Assembly: GCA_916988195.3 (NCBI GenBank)
Contig: CAKASQ030000009.1
Span: 1 to 64,000, forward strand
Length of the DNA stretch: 64,000 bases
Direction of reading: 5' to 3'
Source of the DNA: Oscillospiraceae bacterium
GTDB lineage: Bacteria; Bacillota; Clostridia; Oscillospirales; Oscillospiraceae
The position numbers and the translations under genes were made by a program. Within the stretch, counting starts at the first letter, position 1, and each line of letters starts with the position of its first letter. Under the pieces are notes generated by a model. That model saw only the letters and a program-made list of their open reading frames with translations, made no database searches and had not been told where the DNA came from. Positions 21,983 through 30,454 of this stretch are shown here, piece by piece.

Positions 21983-22249
21983 ATGAAACAGGTGCTTGGT
22001 TATTATCTGCTTTTAATAAATGCAGTGGGATTCCTGATTATGTGCATCGATAAGCTTCTGGCAAAAAAGCAGGCCCGGCGCGTGCCGGAGCGGACGCTGC
22101 TTTGGGTGGCCGCGCTGGGCGGAAGCTTCGGAAGTCTTCTTGGCATGATGCTCGCGCACCACAAAACGCGTAAGCCCAAGTTTTATATCACCGTCCCGCT
22201 CCTTCTTGCGCTGCAAGCCGCCGCTGCGGGGTGGTACTATCTGAAATGA
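21983..22249 (+). CDS. DUF1294 family membrane protein
   Basis: 88 residues. The family pattern is clear: first helix 'YYLLLINAVGFLIMCIDKLLAKKQARRVPERTLLWVAALGGSFGSLLGMMLAHHKTRKPKF', second helix 'ITVPLLLALQAAAAGWYYL'. DUF1294 proteins are small inner-membrane proteins of unknown role, sometimes fused to cold-shock domains. It is transcribed alone, divergent from the lipoprotein gene, and ends at a bidirectional terminator. Confidence 0.88.
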   Translation: MKQVLGYYLLLINAVGFLIMCIDKLLAKKQARRVPERTLLWVAALGGSFGSLLGMMLAHHKTRKPKFYITVPLLLALQAAAAGWYYLK

Positions 22250-22252
22250 CAA

Positions 22253-22286
22253 AAAACCTGCCGGGGACGCTTCCTCGACAGGTTTT
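22253..22286. terminator. Bidirectional intrinsic terminator
   Basis: AAAACCTG pairs with CAGGTTTT around an 18-base GC-rich loop, with A and T runs on either side. It separates the converging DUF1294 and DHHW genes. Confidence 0.75.
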
Positions 22287-22290
22287 GTTT

Positions 22291-23451
22291 TCAGGAAATT
22301 GCGCCGTTGCCGGTTCTATTCAGGCAGCTTACGTCGTCGCGCAGGATGAGCACATAGTCCGGGCGATAAGCGCGGATGTAATCGGAGAGCGCCGCGCCGT
22401 CAAAGTGCCGGTAATCAAGGCTGCGCATCTCGTCAAAATCGAAGATGGCCAGCGGCTCGAGCGCGTTTGTAAACGAGTCTCCGACAATCAGGATTTTGGG
22501 AAGCTCCGGCCGGTTCGTTTTTACAATCGTTTCGCCGATGTCGCCGCCCATGTAGTCGGTGTAGAGGCTCTGGCCGGACGCGCGGACCTGAATAAGCGGC
22601 GTGTCGGAAGCTTTCCCATTATCCTCCCGCGTATGATAGGGGAATTCGTTCTGCAAAACCTGCATCGCCTCGCGGACGGGAGACAGCCCGTAGAGCTTGC
22701 GGTTATACGTGCCGAGAAGCTCGCTTTCCGTATCGGCGATGGTCAATTTGCTTGCCCGGAGGCCGAAGGTCTCGCAGACAGTTTCATACGTCAGATACGC
22801 ACCGCGAAGGGTATAATGGTGGTCAACGCGGCTGTAATAGGGAAGCGGGTCTTCGAGTGCGGCAAAAATATCAGTCATATCGAGCGCCGGAATCCCGCAC
22901 TTTTGCAGCGCAGATAGGAGTGCGTCTCGGTTTTTTTCCGTTTCGCTCGCCGGATTTTCCATCCAGTCGGGATAATACGCGGCGTAAACCGTACGCTGCT
23001 CGGGAACGAGCGTGTATAAAAGCTGCGCGCCCACCTCGTCTGCTGCGGATTTTACGCTTTGAAGTCCTTCCACAATCGCGGCAGCCTGCGCCTCGCGCGC
23101 CTCCTCGGAGAGTTTCGCGGAAAAGCCCGGCGCGGGCAATAAAACCGTATCGCCCAACACCACATCATGCACAGCCGGACGGTGCAGGAGCTTCATCTGA
23201 AGCAGCGTGTCGAGCTTGAGAAGCTGCCTGCGCGCAAAGATATGGTCACTGTAAAATGTTTCCAAGTTCTGCACCAGCGTCCCATCCAGCATGCCCTGCA
23301 AGGACGCTTCCGGCACATCTGCCAGTGCCCGGTTTTCCTCCACCGACCAGCCGGAGGGCGATTTTACAAGCCCATAGAGCGTAAGCGCCGGGACAAGCAG
23401 TAACGCCGCAAAGAAGAGCAATGGCAGCAGGAGCTTTGTTTTTGTCTTCAT
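22291..23451 (-). CDS. DHHW family protein (AlgJ/AlgX-like acetyl transfer factor)
   Basis: 386 residues. An N-terminal membrane helix anchors it outside the cell. The family signature 'SRVDHHYTLRGAYLTYETVC' and an SGNH-like 'KILIVGDSFTNALEPL' are present. DHHW proteins act with MBOAT acyltransferases to O-acetylate exported polysaccharides, like AlgJ/AlgX with AlgI. The MBOAT gene lies 9 bases upstream in the same direction, which supports that pairing. The target polymer cannot be told from the sequence. Confidence 0.87.
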   Translation of the reverse strand: MKTKTKLLLPLLFFAALLLVPALTLYGLVKSPSGWSVEENRALADVPEASLQGMLDGTLVQNLETFYSDHIFARRQLLKLDTLLQMKLLHRPAVHDVVLGDTVLLPAPGFSAKLSEEAREAQAAAIVEGLQSVKSAADEVGAQLLYTLVPEQRTVYAAYYPDWMENPASETEKNRDALLSALQKCGIPALDMTDIFAALEDPLPYYSRVDHHYTLRGAYLTYETVCETFGLRASKLTIADTESELLGTYNRKLYGLSPVREAMQVLQNEFPYHTREDNGKASDTPLIQVRASGQSLYTDYMGGDIGETIVKTNRPELPKILIVGDSFTNALEPLAIFDFDEMRSLDYRHFDGAALSDYIRAYRPDYVLILRDDVSCLNRTGNGAIS

Positions 23452-23460
23452 ACCCGCCTC

Positions 23461-24852
23461 CTAAAACTGCGCGTAGATGAACGCCTGCATGCCGGAGCCC
23501 GCCATGCTCAAAACGGAAAGGCCGAGAACAACGAGCAAAAAGAGCAGCCGACCGGCGCGTCCCGCCTTTGTTTTACCAAGCGCCGCCCAAACTGACGTAC
23601 CGAGATTCGTGGACAGCAGCAGGCAGAGCGCCAGCTGCACGCCGTATTGCCGGATGCAAAGCGCCAGCCACGAAAGCGCGTCCGGCGCGCCCGTTCCGGG
23701 AACGAATAGAGCCCGCAGGAAGGAAAATGCGTAGGAAAGGCTGGGACTCCGGAAGAAGATCCACCCGATGAACACGGCAAGCATCGCGTACCCATGCCGC
23801 AAAATGCCCGGGAGCTTCGCGAGCGCCTGTCCCCAGACCAGCTTCTCCAAGCTCAGCAGCACGAAGAACCACAGACCCCAGCAGACAAACGTCCAGTTTG
23901 CCCCGTGCCAGAGCCCTGTGAGGCTCCAGACAACAAAGAGGTTCCAAACCAGCCGCCCCTTCGAGCACCGGCTGCCGCCGAGCGGGATGTACACATAGTC
24001 CCGGAACCAGGAGGATAGACTCATGTGCCACCTGCGCCAGAAGTCTGTGACGGAGTCCGCCATGTAGGGGTGGTTGAAATTTTCGGGCAGCGCAAAGCCA
24101 AACAGGAGCGCCAGCCCCAGCGCCAGATCGGTGTAGCCCGAGAAGTCAAAATAGATTTGCAGCGCGTAACAGATCGCGCCCGTCCACGCATAGACCGGAG
24201 AGAGCGCGGAAGATGGCAGCGAGAACGCCTCCTGCGCGATGGCCCCCGCGGCAGAAGACAGCAGCGCCTTTTTGCCAAGCCCGAAAATCAGCCTCGTCAC
24301 GCCTGCGTTCAGGTTGTCCGCCGTAACGGCGCGCGCATCCAGCTGCGCAGAAAATTCGCCATACCGGCAAAGCGGCCCCTGCGCCGCCTTCGGGAAGAAG
24401 AACGCATAGAGAAGAAATCTGTCAAAGCGCCGTTCCACCGGAATTCGTCCCCGGTACACGTCCGCCAGATACGAGATCAGAAGGAATGTCAGAAACGACA
24501 CGCCAACGGGCGCGGGAAGAAGCGACACGGTTGGAAGCGAGAGCGCCCCCAGCAAGAAGTTCGTATATTTGAAATAGCAAAGCAGCCCGGCGCAGAAAAG
24601 AACGCCGAGCGTAAAAACCATCTTCCGCGCCTTCGGCCGGTCTGCCCGCGCCAGAATCAGCGCGAGCGCGTAAACCGCCAGCGTTTCCAGAAGTCCCGCC
24701 AGAAAGCCCGCCAAGCCGCTTGCCGCGCAGAAGAGCACGCTGAGAATCAGCAGCGCTGCGTTCTGCCAAGGAAGTTTTTCTTTCGAAAACAGCAGGAATA
24801 AAAGGCTTACCGGCAGGAACGCGAAGAGAAAGGTAAAGCTTGTCAGCTGCAT
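23461..24852 (-). CDS. MBOAT O-acyltransferase (AlgI-like)
   Basis: 463 residues with about ten transmembrane helices. The family core 'WHMSLSSWFRDYVYIPLGGSRCSKGRLVWNLFVVWSLTGLWHGANWTFVCWGLWF' includes the catalytic His of 'LWHGANW'. It should carry acyl groups, usually acetyl, across the membrane for transfer to a surface polymer by the DHHW protein. The stop of the DUF896 gene is just upstream (1-base gap), so a single operon runs from ylmH to the DHHW gene. Confidence 0.93.
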   Translation of the reverse strand: MQLTSFTFLFAFLPVSLLFLLFSKEKLPWQNAALLILSVLFCAASGLAGFLAGLLETLAVYALALILARADRPKARKMVFTLGVLFCAGLLCYFKYTNFLLGALSLPTVSLLPAPVGVSFLTFLLISYLADVYRGRIPVERRFDRFLLYAFFFPKAAQGPLCRYGEFSAQLDARAVTADNLNAGVTRLIFGLGKKALLSSAAGAIAQEAFSLPSSALSPVYAWTGAICYALQIYFDFSGYTDLALGLALLFGFALPENFNHPYMADSVTDFWRRWHMSLSSWFRDYVYIPLGGSRCSKGRLVWNLFVVWSLTGLWHGANWTFVCWGLWFFVLLSLEKLVWGQALAKLPGILRHGYAMLAVFIGWIFFRSPSLSYAFSFLRALFVPGTGAPDALSWLALCIRQYGVQLALCLLLSTNLGTSVWAALGKTKAGRAGRLLFLLVVLGLSVLSMAGSGMQAFIYAQF

Positions 24853-24853
24853 C

Positions 24854-25069
24854 TCAATGCTTTTTCCCGGGCTTCGGGCGCAGCGGGCGCTTGTTGCCGT
24901 GGTCGTCTACAATGTAGGTGTTATCGAGCTGCGCGCGCAGATTCTGCCGGAAGGCGGCCAAATATTCCTGCCGCAGCCGGTCGCGCTCGATGGTTTCTTC
25001 TTCGGTGAGCCCCTCGGTTTTCGCCTTGTGGGCAAGTTCGTTGATGCGCTCCACGCGGGATTTTTCCAT
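24854..25069 (-). CDS. DUF896 family protein (YnzC-like)
   Basis: 71 residues. The compact helical hairpin 'RINELAHKAKTEGLTEEETIERDRLRQEYLAAFRQNLRAQLDNTYIVDDHG' is the DUF896 signature. Bacillus members (YnzC) are small cytosolic proteins, some under SOS control. Here it stands in an operon after ylmH and before the MBOAT gene. AGGAGT lies near the ATG at 25069. Confidence 0.93.
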   Translation of the reverse strand: MEKSRVERINELAHKAKTEGLTEEETIERDRLRQEYLAAFRQNLRAQLDNTYIVDDHGNKRPLRPKPGKKH

Positions 25070-25090
25070 AGTAAAACACTCCTTAAACGG

Positions 25091-25879
25091 TTATAGGAAC
25101 CGGGATATTTCGATGCTGATGCGGCCCTTTTTTGTGTTGCCGCCGATGGTTTCGAGTTTGATTTTTCCAAGGCCGCAGATGGAAATCACGTCGCCCTCTT
25201 GAACCTGTTTGTCACCCTTCATGCAGGGGAGATAATTGAGTTCGGCCTTTCCGGCCGCGATGTAATCGGCCGCCTTGCCGCGCGAGATGGAAAAGCCGGA
25301 GGAGACGATGCCGTCTAAGCGAAGGGACGGCACGGTGTCGCGCACAGTCTTCACAGACTGCTGCGGAACGTGAAGCCCGGAGAGCTCGATTTCCTCCAGG
25401 TGAAGCTTCGTCCGCCCGGCGGAACCGAGATTTTGCAGCACGTAGGGGAGAATTTCCCGCAGAACGAGAAAGTCGCACGAGCCTTCGCCGACGTAGATAT
25501 CTCCGACCGTCTCGCGCTTGATGCCGCTTCCCATGAGACTTCCGAGAAAGTCGCGGTGGGTAAGCTTGTCGTTTTCAAAAAAGCTTGCGCGCACGGCGGC
25601 AATGGGGCCGTCTGCGGAATACAGCCAGCTCTCGTCTAGGTACTCCGGCAGATAGCAGCAGACCTCGCGCTCGGAAAGCTCCGTCCCGCCAAAAAATCGG
25701 AAGTCCTCGCCCCGCAAAAGCTCCTGGCAGAGCATCTGCTCGCGCTTGGAAAGAAAGCACGTGCTCGCCGGGACGTTTCGCTGCGCGGCCAGCGTGATGC
25801 GCTCATAGACGCGCGCCAGCAGCACCTCGTCCTCTTTTGACTGCGCAAGGCGCGCGATTTTTTCTCGTCTGTCCACCAT
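25091..25879 (-). CDS. ylmH: YlmH-like S4 RNA-binding protein
   Basis: 262 residues from ATG at 25879 (MVDRREKIARL), with GAGGTG upstream. The N-terminal two thirds match YlmH ('FLSKREQMLCQEL', 'HRDFLGSLMGSGIKRETVGDIYVGEG'); the C-terminal S4 domain is 'LRLDGIVSSGFSISRGKAADYIAAGKAELNYLPCMKGDKQVQEGDVISICGLGKI'. YlmH binds RNA and works on stalled ribosomes in Firmicutes, and is normally encoded near division genes. Here the division cluster is absent. Confidence 0.9.
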   Translation of the reverse strand: MVDRREKIARLAQSKEDEVLLARVYERITLAAQRNVPASTCFLSKREQMLCQELLRGEDFRFFGGTELSEREVCCYLPEYLDESWLYSADGPIAAVRASFFENDKLTHRDFLGSLMGSGIKRETVGDIYVGEGSCDFLVLREILPYVLQNLGSAGRTKLHLEEIELSGLHVPQQSVKTVRDTVPSLRLDGIVSSGFSISRGKAADYIAAGKAELNYLPCMKGDKQVQEGDVISICGLGKIKLETIGGNTKKGRISIEISRFL

Positions 25880-25954
25880 ATCACCTCGTTTTTCAGATAT
25901 TGTATCAGGCGCGCGGAAAAAATGCAATCCTACCGATACCGCGCGATTTTCCGC

Positions 25955-25983
25955 TTGGCAAAGCCGCCGTTTTCGATTATACT
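25955..25983 (+). promoter_or_regulatory. Promoter of the flavoprotein operon
   Basis: TTGGCA (25955-25960) and TATACT (25978-25983) are 17 bases apart, about 40 bases before the 26025 start codon. Confidence 0.65.
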
Positions 25984-26024
25984 AAACTAGAAAATAACCT
26001 ACGAAATACAAGGGGAACAAGGCT

Positions 26025-27248
26025 ATGAAGGTACTTATTATCGGCGGCGGCGCGAGCGGCATGATGGCGGCTTTGTCGGCGCTGGAAAACCAGAACAATA
26101 CCGTGACGCTTCTCGAGCGGCAGAGCCGCGTGGGCAAAAAGCTGCTCGCGACCGGAAACGGCCGCTGCAACCTCACGAACCGCAACATCCGTTTGTCGCA
26201 CTACCACGGCGAGCAGCCCGAGTTTGCGCGTTTCGCACTGGAGAGCTTCTATGTGGGACGGACGCTTGCGTTTTTTGAGCGCCTCGGTCTTCTGACCGTG
26301 ACCGAGGACTCGGGCAAGGTCTATCCTCTTTCCGATCAGGCGTCCAGCGTTCTCGATGTTCTGCGCTTTGCGCTTGAGGCGCAGGGGGCGAATATCGTGA
26401 CCAGCTGCGACATTGTCGAGGTCAAGCACAAGGCAAGAGGCTACGAGGCGTTGTCCGCGACAGGCGAGACATATTTTGGCGACAAGCTGATCATCGCCTG
26501 CGGCGGCGCAGCCGGAAAGAAGCTCGGCGGCAGCAAATCGGGCTACCATCTGCTTGAGCAGCTCGGCCACAGCACGACGGCGCTTTTTCCTAGCCTCACG
26601 CAGATCAAAACGGACCCCGCGTATGTCAAAGCCCTCAAGGGCGTGCGCGCCGACGCGCATGTGCAGCTCCGTAAGGATGGAGAGACCCTGCAGGACAGCT
26701 TCGGCGAGGTGCAGTTCACGGACTTCGGCCTCAGCGGCCCCGAGGCCTTCACACTCTCTCGCGCGGCAGCGACCGGCGGGGATGGGCAGGAGCTCGCGCT
26801 GGACTTTTTCCGGGAGTACGGAGACAGTGTGCTTTTGGACATGCTGCAGGAAAAACGCGAAAAGCTTCCCGAGCTTGCGGCGGAGGACCTGTTTGCAGGT
26901 ATGCTCCAGTCGCGGCTCGGCAGAATGATCGTCAAGCGCGCGGGGCTCAAATATCAGACGAAGCTTAAAGAGCTTTCTGATGAGCAGCTGCTCGCCTGCG
27001 TCAAAACCGGCAAGTGGTTCACGCTGGAGGTTACCGGCGTGATGGGCTTTGACAGCGCGCAGGTGACGGCCGGCGGTGCGAGAACGCGCGAATTTGACGC
27101 AAGAACGCTCGAGAGCACCAAAAATCCCGGGCTTTTCGTCTGCGGAGAGGTGCTGGACGTGGACGGCGACTGCGGCGGGTTTAACCTCCAGTGGGCGTGG
27201 TCGTCCGGATACCTCGCCGGCAAGCTCGGAGAAGGAGAATACGCATGA
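26025..27248 (+). CDS. HI0933/BaiN family flavoprotein
   Basis: 407 residues. The Rossmann FAD site is 'VLIIGGGASGMMAALSAL', then 'RVGKKLLATGNGRCNLTNRN', and the C-terminal 'PGLFVCGEVLDVDGDCGGFNLQWAWSSGYLAG', the hallmark ends of this family. Members are FAD-dependent oxidoreductases; BaiN from Clostridium scindens is reported to act on bile acid intermediates, but most have unknown substrates, so no such role is claimed. It overlaps the next flavoprotein gene by 4 bases (ATGA). Confidence 0.9.
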   Translation: MKVLIIGGGASGMMAALSALENQNNTVTLLERQSRVGKKLLATGNGRCNLTNRNIRLSHYHGEQPEFARFALESFYVGRTLAFFERLGLLTVTEDSGKVYPLSDQASSVLDVLRFALEAQGANIVTSCDIVEVKHKARGYEALSATGETYFGDKLIIACGGAAGKKLGGSKSGYHLLEQLGHSTTALFPSLTQIKTDPAYVKALKGVRADAHVQLRKDGETLQDSFGEVQFTDFGLSGPEAFTLSRAAATGGDGQELALDFFREYGDSVLLDMLQEKREKLPELAAEDLFAGMLQSRLGRMIVKRAGLKYQTKLKELSDEQLLACVKTGKWFTLEVTGVMGFDSAQVTAGGARTREFDARTLESTKNPGLFVCGEVLDVDGDCGGFNLQWAWSSGYLAGKLGEGEYA

Positions 27249-28834
27249 TTCGCATCCGGGACATTTCGCTTCCGCCCCAGCAGGACATGGCGCAGCTCGT
27301 CTACGCCGCAGCGCGGCAGCTTCGCATCGACCATACACAGATCAAGCAGCTGGACATCAAAAAGCGCTCGGTCGATGCGCGGAAGAAAAACGACGTGCGG
27401 CTCATCTACACCGTGGACGTGCTGGTCAAGGGACGCGAAGATAAAATTTTAAAGATGGCGCACAACCCGAAGGCCTCCATCGCGCAGGAAAAGCTCTATA
27501 CCCCGCCGAAGGGGAAGGAACTGCCCGAGGAGCGCCCTGTCATCGTGGGCTTCGGCCCGGCGGGCATGTTCTGCGCGCTCGTTCTGGCGCAGGCGGGATA
27601 CCGGCCGATCGTCCTCGAGCGCGGGCAGGACGCGAAGACGCGGCAGGAAATCGTACGGAAATTCTGGGAGACCGGCGAACTCGATCCTTCGTGCAACGTA
27701 CAGTTCGGAGAGGGCGGCGCGGGCACATTCTCGGACGGCAAGCTCAACACGGGCGTGAACAATCCCAGAAACTACTGGGTGCTCGAGCAGTTCGCAAACG
27801 CGGGCGCAGGCGCGGAGATTCTCTTTGATGCAAAGCCCCACATCGGAACAGACGTTTTGGTGAACGTTGTGCAGAATCTGCGCGAGGAGATCATCGCCCT
27901 TGGCGGAGAAGTCCGTTTCGGCGCGAAGCTTACGGGAATCCGGCTAGAGGGTGGCCGCGTCACGGGCGCGGTCTATGAAGCAGCGGACGGCGAGCAGGAG
28001 ATTTCCTGCCGCAATCTCGTCCTGGCGCTGGGCCACAGCGCGAGAGATACGTTCCGGATGCTGGAAAAATCGGGCGTTCCCATGCAGCCGAAGGCATTTT
28101 CGATGGGCGTTCGCATCGAGCACCCACAGCGCATGATTAGCGACAGCCAGTACGGTGCGTTTGCGGAGAACCCGGCGCTCGGTGCGGCGGACTATAAGCT
28201 GAACGTCAAGCTCCCGGACGGAACAAGCGCGTACACGTTCTGCATGTGCCCGGGCGGCTATGTGGTCGCAGCGGCATCCGAAGAAGGGGGCGTTGTTACA
28301 AACGGCATGAGCAACTGCGCGCGAGACGGCCAGAACGCGAACGCTGCGCTTCTCGTCACGCTGACCCCCGAGGATTTCCCGGACAAGGGAACGCTCGGCG
28401 GCGTACGGTATCAGCAGCAGCTCGAGCGTGCGGCGTTTGAAGCCGGCGGGAAGAATTATCGCGCGCCTGCGCAGCTGGTGGGGGATTTTCTCGCACACAG
28501 ACCGAGCACGGCGCTTGGAAGCGTTCAGCCGACGTATCGCCCCGGCGTGACGCTCTGCGATCTGCATGAGGTTCTTCCGGAGCGTATCACGAAGGTACTG
28601 GAGAACGCACTGCCGGAGCTCGACAAAAAGCTTCACGGCTTTGCAGCCCCCGATGCTGTCATGACCGCGCCGGAGACCAGAAGCTCGTCTCCCGTGCGAA
28701 TCTTGCGCGGGGAGAACCGGCAGTCCGACATTTTCGGCCTCTATCCCTGCGGCGAGGGCGCAGGCTACGCGGGCGGCATCATGTCCGCTGCCGTCGACGG
28801 CATTCTGACCGCCGAGGCAATTCTGGGAGAGTAA
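27245..28834 (+). CDS. FAD-dependent oxidoreductase, DUF-type N-terminus
   Basis: 529 residues. The N-terminal 90 residues (MIRIRDISLPPQQDMAQLVYAAARQL) are a small alpha/beta domain typical of this uncharacterised family. The FAD site is 'PVIVGFGPAGMFCALVLAQAGYRPIVLERG'. Further conserved blocks are 'QFGEGGAGTFSDGKLNTGVN' and the end 'LYPCGEGAGYAGGIMSAAVDG'. The start overlaps the previous flavoprotein stop. Co-occurrence with the BaiN-type gene suggests a joint pathway, of unknown substrate. Confidence 0.9.
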   Translation: MIRIRDISLPPQQDMAQLVYAAARQLRIDHTQIKQLDIKKRSVDARKKNDVRLIYTVDVLVKGREDKILKMAHNPKASIAQEKLYTPPKGKELPEERPVIVGFGPAGMFCALVLAQAGYRPIVLERGQDAKTRQEIVRKFWETGELDPSCNVQFGEGGAGTFSDGKLNTGVNNPRNYWVLEQFANAGAGAEILFDAKPHIGTDVLVNVVQNLREEIIALGGEVRFGAKLTGIRLEGGRVTGAVYEAADGEQEISCRNLVLALGHSARDTFRMLEKSGVPMQPKAFSMGVRIEHPQRMISDSQYGAFAENPALGAADYKLNVKLPDGTSAYTFCMCPGGYVVAAASEEGGVVTNGMSNCARDGQNANAALLVTLTPEDFPDKGTLGGVRYQQQLERAAFEAGGKNYRAPAQLVGDFLAHRPSTALGSVQPTYRPGVTLCDLHEVLPERITKVLENALPELDKKLHGFAAPDAVMTAPETRSSSPVRILRGENRQSDIFGLYPCGEGAGYAGGIMSAAVDGILTAEAILGE

Positions 28835-28853
28835 GGCATCATAGGAGGCTTTC

Positions 28854-29084
28854 ATGCAGACAGAGTACGCGGAGCGCTATATTACGCTCGGGTTGAAAAT
28901 CGCCTATTACCGCAAAAAGCGCGGATACACGCAGGAGAGCTTTGCCGAGAAGGTGGGAATCAGTTTGAACTTCCTTGCGCAGGTCGAGGGCACGGGCACG
29001 GTTCGCGGGGTCAGTCTGGAAACGCTGTTTAAAATGGCAGACGTTCTGCAAGTTACGCCGTCGAAGCTTCTGGAGGATGATTAA
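28854..29084 (+). CDS. XRE-family HTH protein
   Basis: 76 residues, one Cro/C1 domain: 'YITLGLKIAYYRKKRGYTQESFAEKVGISLNFLAQVEGTGTVRGVSLETLFKMADVLQVTPSKLLED'. AGGAGG lies 7 bases upstream of the ATG, 19 bases after the flavoprotein gene, so it may be co-transcribed. A chromosomal regulator with unknown targets. Confidence 0.85.
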   Translation: MQTEYAERYITLGLKIAYYRKKRGYTQESFAEKVGISLNFLAQVEGTGTVRGVSLETLFKMADVLQVTPSKLLEDD

Positions 29085-29111
29085 AACAGGCATTTGATGA
29101 ATCTGAGCTTT

Positions 29112-29225
29112 CGTAATGTTCGTAGGGGCGGGACGACCCTGTCCGCCCGCAGAAAAATCTGGTTTTTACGAAAATCTACGGCGAAATCGTACTGCCAAAG
29201 GGCGGACAGAGGCGTCCGCCCCTAC
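29112..29225. repeat. Dispersed palindromic repeat, copy A
   Basis: It begins GTAGGGGCGGGACGACC, with a hairpin GGGCGGGAC/GTCCGCCC, has a core with GAAAAATCTGGTTTTTACG and AAAATCTACGGCG, and ends GCGTCCGCCCCTAC. The ends are inverted copies of each other. See the family finding. Confidence 0.8.
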
Positions 29226-29255
29226 AGAAATTCCGATATCTTTCTAGATATGCGT

Positions 29256-29390
29256 AGGGGTCGATGCCCACATCGACCCAAGGACACCAACGAATTCGCC
29301 GAAAATTTTCGAAAGAACGGGTGCAATTTGCCGGGGCGATGTGCTCAATCGCCCCCTACGGCCATATTGGGAAAATTGCCGCAAAGGCGG
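29256..29390. repeat. Dispersed palindromic repeat, copy B
   Basis: Starts GCGTAGGGGTCGATGCCC and ends ATCGCCCCCTACGG. The 5-prime hairpin is GGGTCGATG/CATCGACCC, so it uses the second arm type. Core AATTCGCCGAAAATTTTCG is shared with other copies. Confidence 0.8.
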
Positions 29391-29405
29391 GCAGGAAATT
29401 CCCTG

Positions 29406-29434
29406 TTGCATTCTTTTGCGCCTTTGGGTATAAT
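29406..29434 (+). promoter_or_regulatory. Promoter of the DUF1858 gene
   Basis: TTGCAT (29406-29411) and TATAAT (29429-29434) are 17 bases apart, 33 bases before the start codon. Confidence 0.75.
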
Positions 29435-29466
29435 ACGACTATAATCACAAATAGGAGGCCACAATC

Positions 29467-29688
29467 ATGGCTGTAAAAATTGAAAAGTCCACCATTATCG
29501 GCGACGTGCTCGACATCGCGCCGCAGACTGCGCCGCTGTTCATGGCCATCGGCATGCACTGCCTGGGCTGCCCGTCGTCCCGCGGCGAGACCGTGGAAGA
29601 GGCCTGCATGGTGCACGGTGTTGACGCAGACGCATTCCTGGCGCAGGTCAACCGGTTCCTCGAGGCCAGCGAGGAAGCAGGCATCTGA
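29467..29688 (+). CDS. DUF1858 redox-disulfide domain protein
   Basis: 73 residues. The DUF1858 pattern 'STIIGDVLDIAPQTAPLFMAIGMHCLGCPSSRGETVEEACMVHGVDADAFLAQVN' is complete, including CLGCPSS, a CxxC redox motif. These proteins are linked with hybrid-cluster and iron-sulfur chemistry in anaerobes, but no substrate is known. AGGAGG is 8 bases upstream. Single-gene unit with its own promoter and terminator. Confidence 0.93.
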   Translation: MAVKIEKSTIIGDVLDIAPQTAPLFMAIGMHCLGCPSSRGETVEEACMVHGVDADAFLAQVNRFLEASEEAGI

Positions 29689-29696
29689 GAAAAAGC

Positions 29697-29722
29697 AAAA
29701 GGCGGCTTCGGCCGCCTTTTTT
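29697..29722 (+). terminator. Intrinsic terminator
   Basis: GGCGGC-TTCG-GCCGCC with a UUCG tetraloop followed by six T, 9 bases after the DUF1858 stop. Confidence 0.95.
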
Positions 29723-29749
29723 CGTGATACGGACAGAAATGGAGTACAT

Positions 29750-30454
29750 ATGAAGCTGCCGATTTCAAAACGGCTTTTATGCTGCGCGTCGATGGTCCAG
29801 TCCGGCTCGCGCGTGGCGGATATCGGAACCGACCATGGATATCTGGGGATCTATCTGCTGCAATCAGGCGCGGCGCGGCACGTGATCGCGTGCGACCTTC
29901 GAAAGGACCCGCTGGAAAACGCCAGACGCAACGCGAAGCTTTTCGGTGTGGACGGCGAGATGGAGTTCCGGCTCTCGGACGGACTCGAAAAAATCCTTCC
30001 GGACGAGGTCGATACCGTTGTCATGGCCGGCATGGGCGGCGATCTGATCCAGAAAATCTTATCGCAGTGTCCGTGGCGCAAACGAGAAGGATTGCAATTC
30101 ATTTTGCAGCCGCAGAGCGCGGGCAATGTCCTGCGGCGCTGGCTGTGTGAGGACGGATTTGAGATTCAGCGCGAGGAGCCCGTGCAGGACGGGCATTTTT
30201 TATACACTGTCATGGAGCTGCGGCAGGGCGAGCCTTCGCCGCTCACCCCGGGGACGGAGTACGCCTCGCCTGCGTTACTTGCAAGCAAAAGTCCGCTGGT
30301 GGGAACCTATCTTGCGCGCGTGGAGAACGCCTTGCAGGAAACAGTTCGTGGGCTCACGAACGCGGAAAAGCAGCGCCCCGAGCGGCTTTCCTACTTCCGT
30401 CAGGCGCTGCTTGAAATTCAGGAAATGAGGAAAAATTATGCCGAGCATCCGTGA
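29750..30454 (+). CDS. trmK: tRNA (adenine22-N1)-methyltransferase
   Basis: 234 residues from ATG at 29750 (MKLPISKRLLCCASMV). SAM-binding motif 'RVADIGTDHGYLGIYLLQ', then 'DTVVMAGMGGDLIQKIL' and 'FILQPQSAGNVLRRWL', all typical of TrmK, which methylates A22 in tRNA. The gene overlaps the Nif3-like gene by 17 bases, the usual Firmicutes arrangement trmK-nif3. Confidence 0.93.
   Translation: MKLPISKRLLCCASMVQSGSRVADIGTDHGYLGIYLLQSGAARHVIACDLRKDPLENARRNAKLFGVDGEMEFRLSDGLEKILPDEVDTVVMAGMGGDLIQKILSQCPWRKREGLQFILQPQSAGNVLRRWLCEDGFEIQREEPVQDGHFLYTVMELRQGEPSPLTPGTEYASPALLASKSPLVGTYLARVENALQETVRGLTNAEKQRPERLSYFRQALLEIQEMRKNYAEHP

Noticed and set aside
25977-27338. 453-codon leftward open frame
   Set aside because: It is antisense to the BaiN-type flavoprotein, has no ribosome site, and its composition (Arg/Ala/Leu rich) is that expected from GC-rich DNA read backward.
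26025-28834. Bile acid conversion operon
   Set aside because: The first gene resembles BaiN, but no other bai gene is nearby and the family is broad.
29112-29390. CRISPR array
   Set aside because: The repeats here are two long palind­romic units, not short regular repeats with unique spacers; no cas gene is in the window.
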